A stretch of 56,960 nucleotides of DNA from Vibrio aestivus (GTDB lineage Bacteria > Pseudomonadota > Gammaproteobacteria > Enterobacterales > Vibrionaceae). The position numbers and the translations under genes are program-made. Location of the stretch: contig JYJN01000029.1 of NCBI GenBank assembly GCA_003263845.1, positions 1 through 56,960 on the forward strand. Reading direction: 5' to 3'. Numbering within the stretch: the stretch's first letter is position 1; each line of letters starts with the position of its first letter. Under the pieces are notes generated by a model. It was not told the DNA's origin. It searched no databases and worked only from the letters and a program-made list of their open reading frames with translations. Shown here piece after piece: positions 47,106-56,501 of the stretch.

Positions 47106-48877
47106 TTAGCTTAGACCTACAATCTCCCCATTTTCATCTAAATCTAGGTTCATGAACGCTGGCTTTTCAGGTAGCCCTGGCATGGTCATCACGTTTCCGC
47201 AAAGAGCGTAGATAAATCCTGCGCCAGCACAAAGCTTTAACTCGCGAATTGGCACATCAAAATCTGTTGGTGCGCCTTTGACTGAGCCATTGGTCGTAAT
47301 GGACATTGGAGTTTTCGCAAAGCATACCGCCAAGTGTTCAAAACCATCACGCTTTAGTGCTTCTAGCTGCTGAGTAGCTTTATAGCTAAGGGTCATATTG
47401 TTTGCGCCATAGCCAACTTCTGCCACCGCCATGAGTTTTTCTTCAATCTTTTGATCAAGTTGATACAGAGGCTTAAATTCAACATCGTACGAACATTGTT
47501 TAACCACTTTTTCTGCCAAACGAAGTGCACCTTCGCCACCTTTAACGAATGCTTCGCTAATTTCCACTTCAACATTATTTGGCAGTGCTTCAATCATAGC
47601 TTTAAGCTGATTCAGTTCTGCATCGCTGTCTTGTGGGAAGCGGTTAATGGCAACTACTGCCGGAACGCCATACTTGTTGACATTATTGATATGCCACTGT
47701 AGATTTTCAAAGCCTGCAATTAGAGCCTTTTCGTCACGCTCAAAGAGGGAGTCTGGAATTGCCTGTCCCGGTTTGAAATCGTAAAGGCCTGAATTTGCTT
47801 TGAGCCCGCGCAATGTAGCAACAATCACTGCACAATCTGGCGATTTGCCAGAAGCCTGAGCCTTGATATTACATGCCTTTTCAAAGCCCATATCAGAACC
47901 AAAACCGCCTTCTGTAACAGTAAATTCAGACAGTTTAGTGGCAATGTTGTCGGCAATGATTGAAGAGTTACCGTGAGCGATGTTAGCGAAAGGCCCCGCG
48001 TGGATAAGAGTAGGTACGCCTTCCAGCGTTTGCATCATAGTTGGCTCAATCGCATCTTTCATGCTCACGGCCATTGCACCGGCTACTTGTAAGTCTTCGG
48101 TCGTGATTGGCTGACCATCGATACTGTAAGCAACGACAATTCGACCAATTCGTGCGCGAAGATCTTTAATGTCTAAAGCCAGTGCTAGGATTGCCATCAG
48201 CTCAGAGGCGGCAGAGATGTCAAAGCCGTCTTCACGTTCAAAACCGTTGATGGTTTTATTTACCTCATTGCGACCCACAGTCACCATTCGAAGTGCGCGA
48301 TCGTTATGATCGACAACACGCTTCCAAATCACATTCTGTGGATCAATTTTGAGCGCCTTTAAGCCGCTACGTTCTTCAAAGTCGGTATAACCATTGCGCT
48401 GCTCATGGTAGATGCGCGCATCAATGGCGGCTGCGGCTAGGTTGTGCGCTGCCGTAACTGCGTGAATGTCGCCGGTTAGGTGAAGGTTCAACTCTTCCAT
48501 AGGTGCGACTTGCGAAATAGCCGCCACCGGGCTGCACCACCTTTAACACCAAACACTGGGCCCATTGACGGCTGACGAATACATGCCATTACTGAGCGGC
48601 CTAGGTGCTTCAAACCTTGTGACAGTCCGATAGTTGTGACGGTCTTACCTTCACCCAAGGGCGTAGGGGTAATAGCGGTTACCAAAACCAGTTTGCCAGT
48701 TTTGTTGTCTTTTAGGCGTGATAGCGCATTGAGCGATACTTTCGCTTTGTGTGGTCCCTGAGTTTTAAACTCATCGTTTAGTAGTCCACTTTGAGTGGCA
48801 ACGTGTTCAATTGGAAGCAAATTCGCAGAGCGACAAATATCGATATCTGACAGCATAAAACTCTCGCTAGGCAGCAA
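47106..48877 (-). pseudogene. fhs: formate-tetrahydrofolate ligase, frameshifted at 48515-48531
   Basis: N-terminal frame (48877-48488) holds the ATP loop [20 protein letters not shown] and [15 protein letters not shown]. The second frame (from ~48519 to 47106) continues with [19 protein letters not shown] and the rest of the enzyme ([28 protein letters not shown]). Two single-base insertions, one C in a CCC run (48529-48531) and one T in a TTT run (48515-48517), restore GGAAGGGYSQVAP. Corrected length ~582 aa. It makes 10-formyl-THF from formate and ATP for purine and one-carbon metabolism. A PurR-type box lies just before the start. Confidence 0.93.
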
Positions 48878-48888
48878 ATGGTGGTAAG

Positions 48889-48902
48889 GAAAACGTTTGC
48901 GT
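48889..48902 (-). promoter_or_regulatory. PurR-type operator upstream of fhs
   Basis: On the minus strand the site reads ACGCAAACGTTTTC, which matches the gammaproteobacterial PurR consensus core (ACGCAAACGTTTTCGT). It lies 12 bp upstream of the fhs start codon, as expected for a one-carbon gene repressed with purine synthesis. Confidence 0.7.
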
Positions 48903-49309
48903 GAGGATGATAGCGTTATTTTGTTCGTTGTAAAGAGAAACTGCGCATATTACTTTCTGTGATGATAAATCTAACAGAAAAGCAACGTTTACCCAAATTA
49001 ATCACAACGATATTGGCCACTTATTATCAAAAAGCCCCTGCCAATAAATGGGGCATTTTACATTTGGCATATTTAAGAAGGGACAAAGCGTGATCCCATT
49101 CGTAATTATTGATGCTTATTGTAGTTCGTAATTACCAGTAACACAGTTGGCTTTAGGTATTATGACTGGCTATATGGTGCTAATGACTGAGTAATTGTTC
49201 AAAGCGCAAATGCAACAATGTTTGTATCGATTTTTTGTCTGCGCGTGACTAGTTTTAACCCAATTGGGTACCTATGAGTTCTAGGGTTATAGTATCGGGC
49301 TGATAAACT
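48903..49309. other. intergenic region between fhs and the orphan immunity-like gene
   Basis: About 400 bp, AT-rich. It holds the fhs promoter and an inverted run around GCCCCTGCCAATAAATGGGGC (49036-49057, stem GCCCC/GGGGC) followed by ATTTTAC, a possible weak terminator. No gene recognised. Confidence 0.4.
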
Positions 49310-49933
49310 GTGATACACGCCAAAATGAAAAGCTACGAAGAAGAGTATTTTAAGGTGTTTGACGTTCCAGGACATCAACATCACCTGAAATTTAAAGCAA
49401 CAGCGGATACGGGACGCCGACGATATAGCTTTACAAAGCTAAATGCTGATGATGGGCCTATATGTTTTCGTAGCTCTAGTGATAGCGGGCTGTCCTTTAC
49501 CAAAAGTGACTTTCTTCTCCACGGTTTCTTTCCTGTAGTTTCGAAGAAAGTGGCAAAGGAAGTTATGTCATATGACATCAATGGATTCCAGTTATTCCCA
49601 ACAGAGTTGGTTAGCGATAACGGAGAAAAAAATGAAGACTTTTTCTTTTTTAATGCCTATCAGAAACTAGACTGTATTGATTTTCGCGAGAGTGAGATTT
49701 TTAGTTACTCACCAGAAGACTGCAGCCATGAAGTCCAAACATACAAACTAAAGGTTGAGGTTCTAGATGCAATTCCAATCGAACATCGCTTAATCATACG
49801 TCCTGAAAAAGTAGCTGGGGGTGGTTTACTCCTCCATGAAAACATCGTGTCAAGGATCAAAAACTACGTCGATAAGGAAAAGTACAGATTCTTCAAACTT
49901 TCAGAATATGAACTGGGTGACAGGTATCGTTAA
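49310..49933 (+). CDS. Imm11-type (DUF1629) immunity-like protein, orphan copy
   Basis: 207 aa from the GTG at 49310 or 202 aa from ATG 49325; neither has a clear RBS. It shares the layout of the three proteins at 54280-56370: a central FFNAYQKLDCIDFRESE (compare LNTYEELDCIDFKRSK), VEVLDAIPIEHRLIIRP, LLHENIV and the ending RFFKLSEYELGDRY. This is the Imm11 (formerly DUF1629) pattern as I remember it, a cytoplasmic immunity family of polymorphic toxin systems. Its cognate toxin is not beside it, so it may be a leftover that protects against toxins of sister strains. Confidence 0.7.
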   Translation: MIHAKMKSYEEEYFKVFDVPGHQHHLKFKATADTGRRRYSFTKLNADDGPICFRSSSDSGLSFTKSDFLLHGFFPVVSKKVAKEVMSYDINGFQLFPTELVSDNGEKNEDFFFFNAYQKLDCIDFRESEIFSYSPEDCSHEVQTYKLKVEVLDAIPIEHRLIIRPEKVAGGGLLLHENIVSRIKNYVDKEKYRFFKLSEYELGDRYR

Positions 49934-50392
49934 AAAATGCCTGTAAATATGGCTGCTTATCTTAAAAGGCAGCTTCATCATTGCTAGTAAGGACTTATGG
50001 TTCTCAAATAGGTATTCGCGAATGATATTGATCAAATATGTAGGTTGGATTGTAGTTTGAGTAGTTAAATTCCAAAGATCCATCAGTAAAGCACCACAAG
50101 GGTGACTCCAAAAACAAAGAATTGCGAGCTGTAAATCAAGCGAGATATCTGGTGCAACTTGGTCAGTTTCAGAAATATTGGAACTACCATCACGAAAACG
50201 AACGTTTGCGAGTTGGTGGATTTAGATAAATTGAAAGCCTATAGTTTCAGATAAGCACCTGATACCGTGAAATTGACTATAGGTACCGTTTCACCACTTG
50301 CCTTTCCGTAGTTTCTACTCTCTGTTTCCACATTATCTATTGAGTAAATGCGGCGATAAAATAGGACGCTTGAAGTTCTAATTGGTGCCGCA
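49934..50392. other. intergenic region with a short decayed-looking frame
   Basis: A weak GCTGC/GCAGC hairpin follows the immunity-like gene. An open stretch near 50085-50227 (GDSKNKELRAVNQARYLVQL, then GQFQKYWNYHHENERLRVGG) has protein-like composition but no start signal or known family. It may be the tail of a lost effector or mobile gene. Confidence 0.3.
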
Positions 50393-50857
50393 ATGAGTCA
50401 CGAAGATACGGAAAAGGAATTGAATCTTAGCCCCAAACCTTGTTCAAGAATTGGTTGGGTAGTCGAAATTCATCCGGATAACAGTCGCGTAAAAGTCGAT
50501 TTTGAAGACAACCCCTATGGGCAACCCATCTGGGCGGCACTTGGGCGTGCGTTCGCGACGACAGACATCTACATGGCGATCGATAACGGATTGGACTGCC
50601 GTATTGATTTCGTTTCAAATGACTTAAGTACACCAATTCTAATCAATATATATACCTCTCTGCTCGAACAGAAAGAGATCGTGATTAAGGCGAAGCGAAT
50701 CTCAATTGAAGGCGAACAAGATGTCGTATTACGTTCTGGTAATGCGCAAACCCATCTTAATGGTGTGGATGGCCGAATTACTAGCAAAGCGACAAACATC
50801 ACCTCACAAGCAGACAACTTGCACAAGATCCAAGCGAAAAAAATCGCCCTAAACTAG
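50393..50857 (+). CDS. DUF6484 domain protein, T6SS-associated
   Basis: 154 aa. Residues ~15-85 match the DUF6484 pattern (RIGWVVEIHPDNSRVKVDFEDNPYGQPIWAAL, AFATTDIYMAIDNGLDCRI), a small domain encoded beside VgrG, DUF4123 and PAAR genes. The C-terminal half has short beta repeats (IVIKAKRISIEGEQDVVLRS, ITSKATNITSQADNLHKIQA) like the spike-proximal repeats of T6SS proteins. Probably helps load or assemble the effector encoded 20 nt downstream. Confidence 0.8.
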   Translation: MSHEDTEKELNLSPKPCSRIGWVVEIHPDNSRVKVDFEDNPYGQPIWAALGRAFATTDIYMAIDNGLDCRIDFVSNDLSTPILINIYTSLLEQKEIVIKAKRISIEGEQDVVLRSGNAQTHLNGVDGRITSKATNITSQADNLHKIQAKKIALN

Positions 50858-50877
50858 CAGATGAAAGTGGTAAGACG

Positions 50878-53651
50878 ATGAGTGTAACAATATGCGCAAA
50901 TGGGCTTAGTATTGTCCATAAAGGTTCTGGTGGTGAAGCCACGTCATCAGTGCCAGATGTATGCTTAACCACAGTAGGAAAACCTGTTGTGCCAATTCCT
51001 TATACTAATAGTGCTAAATCAGCAGACTTGGTAGATGGCACGACGACAGTAGTCGCCGATGGTGGAAATAGCATTGCAATTGAGGGCAGTAAGTTCTCTT
51101 GCAGCGTTGGCGACGGTGGTGGGGACAAAAAAGGCGTTGCGTCTGGCACCATTGAAGATGAAGCAGAGTTCATTACGTCGTCAGGCACCGTTGTTATCGA
51201 AGGAAAGGGAGTGGCTCGCCTTTCCGATCATATGACGATGAACAAAGCCAATACCATCTGTACAGGCGTGGCTAACCCGTCGGTGACCGTGACAGAAGAA
51301 GAAGAAGGAACGTATACCGTTAATGTTAAGGCGCGTTATCCTGACGGATTGTTACTTAAAGATGCGGACTTTGAAATTACCGATGCATCGGGCGCGTCAC
51401 TGGGGGCTTCGAGGTTTAGCGCGTCGGGAGAGGGCTCGGTATCAGGCCTTAAACCTGGGCAAATAAAAATAATTGTGCAAGAGAGCAGTAACGATTTTGA
51501 ACCCAAGGTCATTCGGAAAGAAAACCCCCACTACTGGGAGGAGATCAATAACGATGACTTCTTCCACTTAGCAGCTAGAGGCCAACAAACCTTTTGGCAA
51601 CCGATTCGTATTGAGTCCGCATTAAATATGTGGGGGATGATGGGTAAGTCCCTGACAGCGGATCGTTACTTCACCGACATTGCAAAGTTAGAAGCGAAAA
51701 CGCATTTCGAGAAACACCATCCCGATTTTACGTTTGGCCCGTTGGCAGAGGCTCTAGTCGCCGGCATTGAAAGCATGTCAGAAGAAAGTATGAATCGTGT
51801 GCTTTCAGCGGGTTTGCCGCCAGCAATCGAAGAAGGGGAGATACTGTCAGTATTGATGCGGCTTCCAAAGCATGAGACGACAGACAGAATGCTCGCCTAT
51901 ATGAGAGCTAGAGGGAAAGGGAACCCTCAAACCTACCTTCAGCAATACGACTGGGCCAAAACACAAAAAACACTTGTGTTGGAGCTTGAATCTATTCTCA
52001 AAAAGATTAAAGGGCGAGTGGAGTTTCTACAGGAAGAAGCCAGTCGACTTGGGTATGATTTCCTCGCGGATGACATTTATAGCCCGCATATTACTACGAT
52101 TAATACCTACTTGAAGAAACTGCCTGACAATCTTGGACTTGCGTTTGATCGCCTCAAAGCACAGTCCGAAAAGTTGATGAGCGACACATCTAATGTATCT
52201 GTGATACAGGCACCTGACGGAGTATCGTCAGCCGAAGCTCGGAACATAGATGTGGTAGTTAACGCGATTCAAGAGATTGATGTAGAGGAGCAGCAATGGG
52301 TTAAGATTCGCGCGATTCATGATGACTTATGGGAAACGCCGCTTTACGTACAAAATCTGAAAATCACGGTCGATGATTCTGTTGTCCACAAAGAAGGTAT
52401 TGCAGTAAGTGAATCTCCGGTTCGGAGTACGGAATCTGAAACCATCGAACTCGCGAATGAAACTCAGCACATAGAAGGCGGTGTTGTCCTCATAGACGAC
52501 CTAAAACCAAACGCAAGCACTGTTGAAGTGGAAATCGTTGGTGAGCCGGGAATCGAACAACAAATTAGTGACACTCAAAATAGTATAGAAGCGACGTTGG
52601 ATGGCGCTTACAACGCGTTAGTAGAGGATATGCAAGGGTTCCAACAGCAGTGGGACGAAGAAGGATACCTGACACTTGGCGATGGAGTGATTGCAGGCGC
52701 TAAGTCTTGGGGGCGGATATGGTAGATATGTTCTCGCCTAGCTTCTGGGGAGATGCCGCTGACTCCATTTCAGACTTAACCTCTTCAACAGTGGATAAGC
52801 TTGCGATCTACTCAACTGAAAAATTCAACTCAATAACAAAAGCGATGTTGAATGAAGAAGGTGAACTTAAAAACCCAACTTGGGTGTTATCAGCAATAAG
52901 CGATCAGTTTAGGTCATTCCGAGATAGCGCCATTGAAACAGTTGATGATGCTATTGAAGGAGTTCAAACCGTCTACTCAGAAAGTAAGGACGTTGTTCGC
53001 AAGCTAGAGTGCATTGCAAAGCATAGAAAAACTATTATCGATTTACCGCAAAGAATTGCTTCTGGCGATGTAGTGGCTGTTCAAAAGTTTATTGATACTG
53101 TTTTGGTTGAGCTCGACCCAGAGTGGGCGAAAGAAGTGAAAGAGCATGAGAACTTCCCGAAAGCACTCGCTATCATCGAAGACCATGATTCGATACTAAC
53201 CTATGTCACCTATGTCTCCCTCATGCTTGAGGCTATTCCACCGAACTTTTATTCCTATCATGGCGGGAAAGCGGGAGCATACTTGTTACTTGAACTCATA
53301 CTAACGATCGTCCTCGCAATATTTACGGTTGGAGCGGGAGCTGCTGCGCGAGTTTCAGCACTGCTAGCTAGGTTTGCGGCTGGTGCCAAGAAAGTTAAAG
53401 GCGTTAAAAACGCAGCTAAAGCGTTAGATTCTTTTATTAAAGCAGCAGAGAGCCTAATTGACGTACTTAAAGACTATTTAGACTTGGCAGAAAAATTGGC
53501 CAAACGTGGTTTAGGTAAGTTTAAAGGAAACCCTGCGATGACACTGACTGCGAAAAAGAAAGCAGTTAAGCGTAATGCTACTTGTAGGCTTTGCCATTCA
53601 AATGAACATAAAACACCGCGTGTGAAACGCGGAGAACTAGAGTATATATAG
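50878..53651 (+). pseudogene. PAAR-like (DUF4150) T6SS effector body, frame broken at 52709-52713
   Basis: Residues 1-~140 are a PAAR-like DUF4150 tip (MSVTICANGLSIVHKGSGG, DVCLTTVGKPVVPIPYTNSA, ARLSDHMTMNKANTICTG). It is followed by a transthyretin/carboxypeptidase-like beta domain (~145-215) and long helical regions. The first frame ends at 52725. The next begins inside it at 52707. A run of five G's that should be six (W-G-A-D) explains the break. The second part includes a membrane-like segment (LLLELILTIVLAIFTVGAGA) and ends with CRLCHSNEH, perhaps a metal-binding start of the toxin region. The AHH nuclease frame follows 8 nt later and is likely part of the same protein (~1130 aa). RBS GGTAAGACG is modest. 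Confidence 0.82.
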
Positions 53652-53659
53652 AGTTACTT

Positions 53660-54280
53660 ATGGCTAGAGGGTACAGAAACGCTGTTATAAAACCAGCAAG
53701 AAAAGATCCCAATCATCCGATTAATCATGGATTTAAAATGCAGGTCCATCATTTACTATCGAAACAAGGTGTCGGAAATACAAAGTCCGGACCGCTGTTA
53801 AAAAAATATGGGTTCAATATAAACCTACCAGGTAATCTCGTAGCATTGCCCTGTACGTTAGAGGGAGCTTGTCACCTGAAAGTCCAGCTCCACAGGGGGG
53901 AGCACCCAAAAGCTGTTGACACCAATGATGATGATGGAGAACACCCAAATAGTTATCACGCGGCCGTACGTAAATTAGTGAAAGATGCTGTAAAAACAAT
54001 TAAAAAACGCTGTTCTACAGATCATAATCCTGGCGTTCAACGTTATATGGATTACCATAGTTTACTAATATTGCGTAGAATAAAGAACTTTGAATTACCG
54101 TTAACCAAAGTCGCTAAAGCGTTTGAGCCTGATGGAGTAGGTTGTTTGGGGGCGACAACTGTCCCCGAACTCACCGAAAAATTGAAAAAGAAGCCTAGTG
54201 AATGTCAATGTGATGGAAGAATACATGGCAAGTTTAACTCGTTCACGATGCTACCGTATAATTTAGAGAGAGGTAAATAA
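53660..54280 (+). CDS. AHH-type HNH/endonuclease VII-fold nuclease toxin domain
   Basis: 206 aa. The AHH nuclease pattern is clear: MQVHHLLSKQG (His30-His31), YGFNINLPGNLVALP, and the His cluster in CHLKVQLHRGEHP (His72, His78, His82), then HPNSYHAAVRKLV. These residues form the metal-dependent active site of AHH toxins, which cut DNA or RNA in target cells. The frame is also open just upstream of ATG 53660 (VYIELLM), and the preceding frame stops at 53651, so one lost base probably separates the toxin from its PAAR-like carrier. No RBS is visible before 53660, which supports that. It overlaps the immunity gene by one base. Confidence 0.8.
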   Translation: MARGYRNAVIKPARKDPNHPINHGFKMQVHHLLSKQGVGNTKSGPLLKKYGFNINLPGNLVALPCTLEGACHLKVQLHRGEHPKAVDTNDDDGEHPNSYHAAVRKLVKDAVKTIKKRCSTDHNPGVQRYMDYHSLLILRRIKNFELPLTKVAKAFEPDGVGCLGATTVPELTEKLKKKPSECQCDGRIHGKFNSFTMLPYNLERGK

Positions 54281-54912
54281 TGATTAATGAATATGATGAA
54301 TCATACTACATAATTTTTCCAGACTATGAGTTTGATGATTATGATAATGAGTTAATTCCTACTGACGAAACGGCGAACTCGAATTGGTATTTTGAGAAAC
54401 TAAACTTCGGAATGAAACCTCTTTCGTTTACCTCAAGTAATGATGATCTCGACTTTCTTAGAAAAGAGTATGCAATTGCATTTGATGACCCTAATTTTGC
54501 TGTGACAAGTAAACTTAAAGAGCTAATCGATTCAGGATTATATGGCTGTCAGTTTTTTCCAGCAATAGTCAAAGGTGAACAAAGTGATTATGTCGAAGGG
54601 CTTTGGATGCTAAATACATATGAGGATCTGGATTGTGTTGACTTCAAGAGAAGTAAATATTTTATGCCTGGTGACGGGACCACTGAAGTTGGAGGTTTTC
54701 CAATCAAACCCGATATGGATGCGTATCGTTTAAGAAAAGATGTCCTTGATGCTATTCCGGAAGGGAAGCGCTTAATCTTTCAGGTGGCGAATACATCAAC
54801 TGGTGCAATATTTTTTCATGAGAAAGTAGTTAAAATTTTTGAAAGGCTAGATATCAAAGGTATTCGATTTTTTAAGGTGAGTGAGTTCGAGTACGGCGAT
54901 CAAAACTTTTAG
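54280..54912 (+). CDS. Imm11-type immunity protein, copy 1 (probable cognate of the AHH nuclease)
   Basis: 210 aa acidic cytoplasmic protein without signal peptide, suiting protection against a cytoplasmic nuclease. Motifs: SYYIIFPDYEFDDYDNEL, KLKELIDSGLYGCQFFP, LNTYEDLDCVDFKRSKYF, RLRKDVLDAIPEGKRLIFQV and FFKVSEFEYGDQ. The start ATG shares a base with the toxin stop (TAAATAATG), and AGAGAGG upstream gives tight coupling. Family assignment to Imm11 is from pattern memory. Confidence 0.82.
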   Translation: MINEYDESYYIIFPDYEFDDYDNELIPTDETANSNWYFEKLNFGMKPLSFTSSNDDLDFLRKEYAIAFDDPNFAVTSKLKELIDSGLYGCQFFPAIVKGEQSDYVEGLWMLNTYEDLDCVDFKRSKYFMPGDGTTEVGGFPIKPDMDAYRLRKDVLDAIPEGKRLIFQVANTSTGAIFFHEKVVKIFERLDIKGIRFFKVSEFEYGDQNF

Positions 54913-55051
54913 GTCTGGATTTACTTTAAATCTACCTGAATTTGTACGTTGTAGGATATAGGTGATTTTCTTTTTGTCTACGTCATGAATAAGTCCGTTC
55001 ATGCGGAAAGTTAAGGTCATGAATGTTGGAGATTACAACTAGGTTACTTAA

Positions 55052-55640
55052 ATGAACTATGACCAAATTTACTATGTTATGGTACCAAGCTATAGTGATG
55101 AGAATGAGTTTATCCATGTTGCGCCTACGGAGCAAACAGGAAACAGAAGGTTTCATTATCGAGAGCTCATATATGGTGAGCCTCCCGTCAACTTTGTTTT
55201 AAATGACGCGGTTGATTCGAATGTCACTTCGCCAATGTATTTTTGTAAGCCAAGTATTATTGTCTCTGAAGAGCTGGGTAGGTTATTAGAGGATACGGTA
55301 TATGGTGGAAAACTCTATCCAGCATCACTCAGCAATGACAACACAGCTTTTGATGGTTATTTACTAATTAATATTTATGAAGAGCTAGATTGTTGGTGTC
55401 GAAAAGAGTCGGTGTATAAACAAAAAGATCCGGATTACTACCCAAGAGTGTATCAGTATCGAATAGACTCTAAGGTGATTGAAAAAATTGACGAAGAAAA
55501 ACGGCTTGTATTTAGGATGGGAGGGAGTGACTTGTCGCCTGTTATCTTCCATGAAAAAGTCAAAAACATCGTAGAGAAAGAAAATGGATAATGTTAACTT
55601 CTTCTCTATTCAAGATTACGCCTTTGGTGATGAGTATTAG
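55052..55640 (+). pseudogene. Imm11-type immunity protein, copy 2, C-terminus shifted
   Basis: Same family as its neighbours but clearly more distant (NYDQIYYVMVPSYSDENE, INIYEELDCWCRKES, VIEKIDEEKRLVFRMGG). The frame stops at 55591. The family ending continues in another frame (NVNFFSIQDYAFGDEY) to 55640. An extra G at 55586-55587 (or a 2-base loss) explains this. Lies 139 nt after copy 1 with AGG-type RBS. It may recognise a different toxin variant. Confidence 0.75.
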
Positions 55641-55743
55641 ATAGCTTATCGATAGGGGGCTTTCAATCATCGGCTTCGATTATCGCAATTAGGAAGTCTG
55701 TTTTTTAAGTTAAGTAAAGTAGTGCTAATGAGGAAGTATTAAA

Positions 55744-56370
55744 GTGAATCTGTACGAACAATCTTATTATCTCATGTTTCCAGACTATGAGTTTGATGAT
55801 TATGATACTGATTTAACTCCTTCACCTTACACAGCTAGTACTAATTGGGACTTTGAGAAACTGAACTTTGGCCACAAAGCGCTATCTTTCGTGTCTGATA
55901 ATGACGATGTTGCCTTTCTGAAGAAAGATCATGCTCTAGCCTTTAATGTTCCAAATTTTGTTGTGACACAAAAGTTGAAAGAACTCCTTGAACGTGGGCT
56001 TTATGGTAGTCAATTCTATCCTGCGACTGTTCAGGATGAGCAAGGAGACTCAGTCGAAGGGTTATGGGCATTAAATACTTATGAAGAGCTAGATTGCATC
56101 GATTTCAAAAGGAGTAAGTATTACATGCCAAGCGATGGCTCCACAGAAATAGATGGTTTCAAAATTCACGCCGACATGGATACATACCGTTTACGAGAAG
56201 ATGTATTAGATAAGATACCAGAAGAAGATAGGCTAGTATTTCAAATTGGCGGAGGTTCAGTCAGTCAAATACTAGTACACAAGCGTGTGGTAGACGTCTT
56301 CGAAAAAAATAACGTTAAAGGCGTTAAATTTTTCAAAGTCAGTGAGTTTGCAGATGGCGATCAATACTAA
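55744..56370 (+). CDS. Imm11-type immunity protein, copy 3
   Basis: 208 aa, GTG start at 55744 with AGGAAG upstream. It is closely related to copy 1 along its whole length (shared FPDYEFDDYD, FEKLNFG, LNTYEELDCIDFKRSKY, FFKVSEF-DGDQY), by eye roughly two thirds identical. Tandem duplication followed by divergence is the likely history. No toxin lies between the copies, so copies 2 and 3 are probably accumulated immunities against effectors of competitors. Confidence 0.82.
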   Translation: MNLYEQSYYLMFPDYEFDDYDTDLTPSPYTASTNWDFEKLNFGHKALSFVSDNDDVAFLKKDHALAFNVPNFVVTQKLKELLERGLYGSQFYPATVQDEQGDSVEGLWALNTYEELDCIDFKRSKYYMPSDGSTEIDGFKIHADMDTYRLREDVLDKIPEEDRLVFQIGGGSVSQILVHKRVVDVFEKNNVKGVKFFKVSEFADGDQY

Positions 56371-56501
56371 CGTCGTCTAGGTTGGATTAGCGTTCAACGT
56401 TCTAGTAGCACCTGCATTCCCATGGAGTGAAGGTGCTTATTTTTAAGTCGATAGTATGAATCAGTTCTTTGACACAAAAGCTGCGCTCATAAATAAATAG
56501 A

